NCBI GenBank assembly: GCA_038330095.1
Contig: JBBQNQ010000040.1
Location: 1 to 26,487, forward strand
DNA length: 26,487 bases
Reading direction: 5' to 3'
Origin: JBBPZA01 sp038330095
GTDB lineage: Bacteria > Actinomycetota > Thermoleophilia > Solirubrobacterales > Solirubrobacteraceae
Shown here: one piece after another, positions 22,456-26,487 of the stretch
How positions within the stretch are numbered: the stretch's first letter is position 1
How the letters are laid out: each line of letters opens with the position of its first letter
The notes under the pieces: model-generated
Told to the model about the DNA's origin: nothing
What the model saw: the letters and a program-made list of their open reading frames with translations, nothing else
Database searches by the model: none
Position numbers and translations under genes: made by a program

Positions 22456-23577
22456 CTACGACGCGCCGAGCGCGCGTTTGAGGCGCGAGAAGACGCCCTC
22501 CTCGCTGCGGACGTTGTCCTCGGTGATCGTGTCGGCGAGCTCCTCGAGCAGCCGCCGCTGATCGCTTGTGAGGCGGCGGGGGATGACGACGTTGACCACC
22601 ACGCGCAGGTTTCCGCGCCGGCCGCCGCGCAGGTGAGGCATGCCGCCCCCGCGGATCACGTGGACGTCGCCGGGCTGCGTGCCCGGCGGCAGCTCGACCA
22701 CCCGCTCGCCGTCGAGCGCCGGAACGCTCTCGGTGGTCCCCAGCGCGGCGCGCGGCGCGGCGATGTCGACCACCGTCACCAGATCGCTGCCGTCGCGGAC
22801 GAAGCGCTCGTCCTCACGCACTCCGATGAGCACGTAGAGATCGCCGGGCGGGCCGCCGCGCTCGCCGGCGTGCCCGCGGCCGGCGAGCCGGATGCGCTGG
22901 CCGTTCTCGATCCCCGCGGGCACGTCGACCTGCACGCGGCGCTCGGCGGCCAGGCGGCCACGCCCGCGGCAGCGCGAGCACGGCTGGTCGGGAACCTTGC
23001 CCTCGCCACCGCACTGGTCGCACACCACGCTGCGCATCACCTGGCCGAACGGGCTGCGGGTGACCGACTGCAGCTGGCCGTGCCCGTCGCAGCGCGGGCA
23101 GGTCTCGATCGGGGTGCCCGGCTCCGCTCCGTTGCCGTTGCAGCGCTCGCAGCGCGCGATCGCCTCGTAGGTCACGTCCACCGACGCTCCGGCTGCTGCC
23201 TCGGGCAGGTCGACCTCGACCGCGACCGCGACGTCTCCGCCCTGCGCCGCTCCACCGCGACCTCCGAACGGGCTGCCGGCGCCGGCGCCGAAGAACGCGT
23301 CGAAGATGTCGCCGAACGAGCCGAAGCCATCAAAGCTCGGGTTGTAGCCTCCCGTGCGCAGGCCCTCGCGGCCGTAGCGGTCGTAGATCCTCCGGCGCTC
23401 GGGGTCGGAGAGCACCTCGTAGGCCTCGGCGGCCTCCTTGAACTTGCCCTCGGCCTCGGGGTCGTGGTCGTTGACGTCGGGATGCAGCTCGCGCGCTAGC
23501 CGGCGAAAGGCCTTCTTGATGTCCGTCTCGCTGGCGTCGCGGCCGACGCCGAGGAGCTCGTAGTAGTCCGTGGCCAC
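22456..23577 (-). CDS. dnaJ: Chaperone protein DnaJ
   Basis: 373 residues from GTG 23577. The J domain (1-70) has HPD at 32-34. A Gly/Phe-rich linker spans 72-112. The zinc domain has all four repeats: CERCNGNG (143), CPRCDGHG (160), CDQCGGEG (186) and CSRCRGRG (200). The C-terminal substrate-binding domains follow. DnaJ stimulates the DnaK ATPase and delivers clients. The start was set at VATDYYELLGV, with GAGG 8 nt upstream; the upstream extension is not J-domain sequence. It lies 10 bp after hrcA, the classical heat-shock arrangement. No dnaK or grpE is in the window, so this may be the second (DnaJ2-type) copy common in actinobacteria. Confidence 0.95.
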   Translation of the reverse strand: MATDYYELLGVGRDASETDIKKAFRRLARELHPDVNDHDPEAEGKFKEAAEAYEVLSDPERRRIYDRYGREGLRTGGYNPSFDGFGSFGDIFDAFFGAGAGSPFGGRGGAAQGGDVAVAVEVDLPEAAAGASVDVTYEAIARCERCNGNGAEPGTPIETCPRCDGHGQLQSVTRSPFGQVMRSVVCDQCGGEGKVPDQPCSRCRGRGRLAAERRVQVDVPAGIENGQRIRLAGRGHAGERGGPPGDLYVLIGVREDERFVRDGSDLVTVVDIAAPRAALGTTESVPALDGERVVELPPGTQPGDVHVIRGGGMPHLRGGRRGNLRVVVNVVIPRRLTSDQRRLLEELADTITEDNVRSEEGVFSRLKRALGAS

Positions 23578-23587
23578 CGCGGGGGCC

Positions 23588-24610
23588 TCAGGCGCCCTCG
23601 TAGACGTCTTCGACGAAGCGCGAGAGCGACAGCGCGGCACCGCGCACCGAACGGATCGCCGTCGCGTAGTCCATGCGCACCGGGCCGATCACCGACACCG
23701 TTCCCAGGCTGCGCTGGGGAAGCCCGTAGCTCGCGGCGACGACCGCGAGCGAGCGCAGGGCCGGGTCCTCGTTCTCCTCGCCGATGCGGATGTAGACGTC
23801 GCGCTCCGTCAGGGCGGCGCGCAGCACGCCGAGCAGCGACACCCGCCGCTCGAGCATCCCCATCAGCTCGTTGAGCTGGGAGAGGTCGCTCCAGCGGTGG
23901 TCGGCGAGCAGGTGTGCGGCGCCGTCGACATACAGCTCGTGGTCACCGGTGGCGGCGAGCTCGGTGAACGCGGGGGCGAGGCCTTCCAGGAAGCTGCGCT
24001 CGCTCGCCGGAAGCGAGGCGTCGGCGAGGCGCGAGTGCAGCATCCGCGCTCCGAGGCCCATCCCGGTCAGGCGCTCGTTCAGATAGCTCGAGGCCCAGTC
24101 GGCCAGTCCGGGGTCCACCGGCGAGTCGAAGGTGAAGATGCGCTTGGAGACCCCGCCGGTGGAGGTGATGATCACGACCATCAGGACCTGGGGCTGCAGG
24201 ACCAGGACCTCGACGTGGCGGATCGTCGCCGATTCGATCGGGGGCGCCGACACGATCGCCAGCAGGTTGTTGATCTGCGAGAGCTTCTCGGTGGTCAGGC
24301 GCATGGCCTCGTCGACCTCGCGGCGCATGAGCTCGACCTCGAGCGCCCGGCTCTCCTCGGGGCGAAGCTCTCCCAGCAGACGATCCACGAAGTAGCGGTA
24401 GCCCGCGTCGGTGGGCACGCGGCCTGCGGAGGTGTGCGGGTGCGCGAGCAGGCCGCGCTCCTCGAGATTGGCGAGCTCGTTGCGGACCGTGCTGGGCCCC
24501 CAGCCGACGTCCTTCTCGCCCGCAAGTGACTTGGATCCGACGGGTTGCCCTGCGTCGAGGTAGCCCTCCACCACCTTCTTGAGGACCAGCTCCTGGCGGG
24601 GGGTAAGCAT
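23588..24610 (-). CDS. hrcA: Heat-inducible transcription repressor HrcA
   Basis: 340 residues from ATG 24610. The N-terminal winged helix contains KSLAG and GPSTVRNELANLEERGLLAHPHTSAGRVPTDAGYR in two adjoining segments (about 26-72), the hallmark of HrcA. The GAF-like middle and C-terminal dimerisation parts are complete. HrcA represses chaperone genes by binding the CIRCE inverted repeat and needs GroEL for activity. I looked for CIRCE in the 258-bp upstream gap and did not find it, so the operon may not be autoregulated through a standard site. The gene heads hrcA-dnaJ-prmA and is divergent from the M23 peptidase. Confidence 0.95.
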   Translation of the reverse strand: MLTPRQELVLKKVVEGYLDAGQPVGSKSLAGEKDVGWGPSTVRNELANLEERGLLAHPHTSAGRVPTDAGYRYFVDRLLGELRPEESRALEVELMRREVDEAMRLTTEKLSQINNLLAIVSAPPIESATIRHVEVLVLQPQVLMVVIITSTGGVSKRIFTFDSPVDPGLADWASSYLNERLTGMGLGARMLHSRLADASLPASERSFLEGLAPAFTELAATGDHELYVDGAAHLLADHRWSDLSQLNELMGMLERRVSLLGVLRAALTERDVYIRIGEENEDPALRSLAVVAASYGLPQRSLGTVSVIGPVRMDYATAIRSVRGAALSLSRFVEDVYEGA

Positions 24611-24620
24611 GGGCGGTTCG

Positions 24621-24626
24621 ATTGTA
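24621..24626 (-). promoter_or_regulatory. Candidate -10 box of the hrcA operon
   Basis: TACAAT on the minus strand (24626-24621) is one base from the TATAAT consensus and lies 10 nt before the hrcA ATG, giving a leader of only a few nucleotides. No good -35 box is seen at 16-18 bp. Confidence 0.45.
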
Positions 24627-24699
24627 GGAGCGGCGCCCGCGCCCGGGGATTTACCTAAACCTCAGCGGTTGCAGGCGCGTTATGTCTACGAGCTCTGCT

Positions 24700-24850
24700 A
24701 GCCTCGCCCACCGTCAAGACCAGCCGAATCCCTGCGTCCGCCAAAACGCAGGGAGCGGGGGACCCAAGCAGCACGGGGCGAGTCGTCGTCATCGCACGAC
24801 GTAGCGCGAGCTTTCCGCGCAAGCCCGTCAGCTAACTCCGCAGGCGCTCG
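24700..24850 (+). ncRNA. ydaO/yuaA-type cyclic di-AMP riboswitch
   Basis: The leader carries the conserved blocks of the ydaO riboswitch in order. CCGAATCCCTGCG starts a hairpin closed by CGCAGGGAGCGGGGGACCCA (24747-24766). CGGGGCGAGTC follows, then a variable stem near 24780-24801. It ends with the characteristic AAGCCCGTCAGCTAACTCCG and CAGGCG (24821-24846). In actinobacteria this class often sits before cell-wall hydrolase genes and switches them off when c-di-AMP is high. The gene 19 nt downstream is a secreted M23 peptidase, matching that association. End points are approximate. A possible -10 (TAGCCT, 24699-24704) lies at the 5' edge. Confidence 0.9.
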
Positions 24851-24868
24851 AAAAGCAAAGGAGTCTCG

Positions 24869-26487
24869 GTGTCCGCTCTGCGTACCCGTCCTTCCGTTGA
24901 CAAGGCAGTTCGAAGCAGGGATCTATCCGCCCCCGACCTGTGGGAGCGTTCGCTGCGCCGTTCCCGCGAGCGTCGCCGCGTTGCCGAGATCCATCGCCGC
25001 ACGGCCCCGCGCCGCAAGGGCATCTCGATCGCCGTGAGCGCAGCCCTGCTCGCCGCGCCCATCGTCCCGCGCTTCGCGGCGGCGAGCCCGAGCCCGGGCG
25101 GCGCAACCACCGAGGACGCGACGGGCACGAGCGCCGGCACGCCGCCGCAGCTCCTTCGCCGCGGAGACACAGGCTCGGCGGTCACCAAGGTCCAGCGCGA
25201 GCTCGGCGTCACCGCCGACGGCATCTACGGCCCCATCACCGAGGCGGCGGTGAAGGCCTTCCAGGGCCACGAGGGCCTGCCCGTCACCGGTCGCGTCGAC
25301 ACTCAAACGTGGATGACGCTCTTCTCGAACGCGGTCACGGTGCTCGAAGCCGGAAGCGCACACGCAAGGGCTGTCCAGCAGGCGGCCGGCGACGAGCCGC
25401 TGCAGGCCGTGCCCGACGCCGTGGTGCGCGCAACGCTGAAGGAGCAGGCGAGCGTGCCCGCGACCACGCCGGCGGTCTTCGAGCCGGCTAGCTCGGGGGA
25501 CGTGGCGGCCGCTGACGGGTCGGGGTCATCGTCGTCGTCCGACTCGTCTTCAGGGACGAGCGGTCAGAGCGACAGCTCCACCCAGAAGGACTCGGGCAGC
25601 AGCGGCTCGACCAAGGGCGGCAGCACCAAGGGCGGCACGCCCAAGAGCGACACGCCCAAGAGCGACACGCCCAAGAGCGACTCCGGCGGCAGCGGCTCGA
25701 CCAAGCCGGACTCGACCACGGACAACTCCTCCTCGAGCAACACCTCCGGCGGAGGCGGCTCGTGCGGTTCGGGCCGGCTGCGCACGCCTGTCAGCGGTGC
25801 AACGGTGACCAGCACCTTCGGTGACTCGCGTGGTGGTGGTCGCACCCACACCGGCATCGACCTCGCCGTCCCGACGGGGACGCCGATCAGCGCCGCGACC
25901 TGCGGGACGATCACCACCCGCGAGTACGAGGGCGGCTACGGCAACATCATCTGCGTCCGCGCCAGCTCGAGCTTCACCACGTGCTACGCGCACCTCTCTC
26001 GCTATGGAGCCAGCTCCGGGGACTACGTGAAGATCGGGGAGGTCATCGGCTACGTCGGCACGACGGGCGACGCGACCGGCCCCCACGTGCACTTCGAGGT
26101 GCGGGTGAACGGCACCGCGGTCGACCCGGCGCCCTACCTCAGGGGCACGAAGCGCGGCCCCGTCGTGAAAGCGCGTCTCGCCGTGAAGTCCACGGACTCC
26201 ACCGGCAAGACGCCGCAGGCCGTCACCGCGGTCCGCGAGGCGACCACGCGCCAGAAGTCGAACGCCGCCGCAACGGCGCCCGCGATCCTCCAGGCCGCCG
26301 ACCAGGCGACCGCCGCCCAGACACCGGGGGCCGCCAAGACTCCGGCCACGACGGACGGGGCCACCGCCGTGACGGACCCCGCGGCTCAGGCGCCGGCCCA
26401 GACCACGCCGGGTGACCCCGCCGCCCCCGCGGCGACCACGCCCGCCGGCACCACCACGAACCAGGACCCGGCCGCCGCCGCTGACAC
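24869..26487 (+). CDS. Secreted M23 (LytM) peptidoglycan endopeptidase with peptidoglycan-binding domain, 3' truncated by window
   Basis: GTG 24869 has AAAGGAG 5 nt upstream, and the frame is open to the window end (539 codons seen). A long basic N-region (1-50) leads to a hydrophobic signal segment (about 51-72) ending in FAAA. A PG_binding_1 domain follows (about 95-152: LLRRGDTGSAV, ADGIYGPITEAAVKAFQ). A Ser/Thr/Gly/Lys linker (about 215-295) includes TPKSD tandem repeats. The M23 domain then shows zinc ligands H327 and D331 (HTGID) and H406-x-H408 (GPHVHFEV). After about residue 425 the protein becomes a long Ala/Thr/Pro-rich tail. It should cleave peptide cross-links of the wall. Expression is probably controlled by the c-di-AMP riboswitch in its leader. 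Confidence 0.9.
   Translation, partial: MSALRTRPSVDKAVRSRDLSAPDLWERSLRRSRERRRVAEIHRRTAPRRKGISIAVSAALLAAPIVPRFAAASPSPGGATTEDATGTSAGTPPQLLRRGDTGSAVTKVQRELGVTADGIYGPITEAAVKAFQGHEGLPVTGRVDTQTWMTLFSNAVTVLEAGSAHARAVQQAAGDEPLQAVPDAVVRATLKEQASVPATTPAVFEPASSGDVAAADGSGSSSSSDSSSGTSGQSDSSTQKDSGSSGSTKGGSTKGGTPKSDTPKSDTPKSDSGGSGSTKPDSTTDNSSSSNTSGGGGSCGSGRLRTPVSGATVTSTFGDSRGGGRTHTGIDLAVPTGTPISAATCGTITTREYEGGYGNIICVRASSSFTTCYAHLSRYGASSGDYVKIGEVIGYVGTTGDATGPHVHFEVRVNGTAVDPAPYLRGTKRGPVVKARLAVKSTDSTGKTPQAVTAVREATTRQKSNAAATAPAILQAADQATAAQTPGAAKTPATTDGATAVTDPAAQAPAQTTPGDPAAPAATTPAGTTTNQDPAAAAD
25607..25681 (+). repeat. In-frame tandem repeats in the peptidase linker
   Basis: A 15-bp unit encoding TPKSD occurs three times without change (25637-25651, 25652-25666, 25667-25681), preceded by two related units encoding STKGG. 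The repeats keep the frame, so copy number could change linker length between strains through replication slippage. Confidence 0.85.

Noticed and set aside
24611..24720. CIRCE operator before hrcA
   Set aside because: No TTAGCACTC-N9-GAGTGCTAA or close variant was found on either strand of the gap.
25607..25681. CRISPR-like array
   Set aside because: The repeats are contiguous 15-bp in-frame units with no spacers, inside a coding linker.

Overview
The window is a G+C-rich chromosomal segment from an actinobacterium. Evidence is the strong GAG/CAG codon preference, frequent GTG starts, TANNNT-type -10 boxes 7-10 nt before start codons (leaderless transcripts), the hrcA-dnaJ and phoH-ybeY-era neighbourhoods, and a ydaO-type riboswitch before a cell-wall hydrolase. 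The overall flavour suggests Thermoleophilia (Solirubrobacterales-like), but that placement is inference. Both edges cut genes: a GT2 glycosyltransferase tail on the left and a secreted M23 peptidase, still open, on the right.

Layout. 1-1976 (+): the GT2 end and a GT39-like membrane glycosyltransferase. 1888-3956 (-): a squalene/phytoene synthase and a geranylgeranyl-reductase-like flavoprotein joined by an ATGA overlap, divergent from an ArsA/Get3-type ATPase (3995-4933, +). 4940-12186 (-): a tight run of seven genes in transcription order yqeY, phoH, ybeY, era, an extended SDR, a flavin amine oxidase and a class III alcohol dehydrogenase. Every junction overlaps or is shorter than 10 bp. 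phoH is interrupted by an in-frame intein of about 359 residues. 12240-12794 (-): a one-TM coiled-coil protein, divergent from an OmpR-type two-component system (12907-14830, +).

14835-18655 (-): a five-gene electron-transfer operon running from a small lipoprotein-like membrane protein through ApbE, a ferric-reductase-like haem membrane protein and a NuoF-like flavoprotein to a 3-Cys ferredoxin. All junctions have 4-bp overlaps, and the operon converges on the two-component system. 18771-20150 (-): type II NADH dehydrogenase with its own promoter and an 11-bp-spaced direct repeat. 20191-24610 (-): hrcA, dnaJ, prmA and a frameshifted phytoene-desaturase-like gene with no ordinary start codon. 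24700-26487 (+): a c-di-AMP riboswitch and the M23 peptidase it should control.

How the parts fit. The electron-transfer operon looks like a route from NADH (NuoF-like module, ferredoxin) through the membrane (two-haem ferric-reductase-like domain) to an extracytoplasmic acceptor, with ApbE supplying covalent FMN. No obvious ApbE target lies in the window. The most notable single item is the phoH intein. It has Ala at position 1 and a Trp-Cys-Thr set in blocks B, F and G, the signature of class 3 inteins, and it carries both LAGLIDADG motifs of a homing endonuclease.
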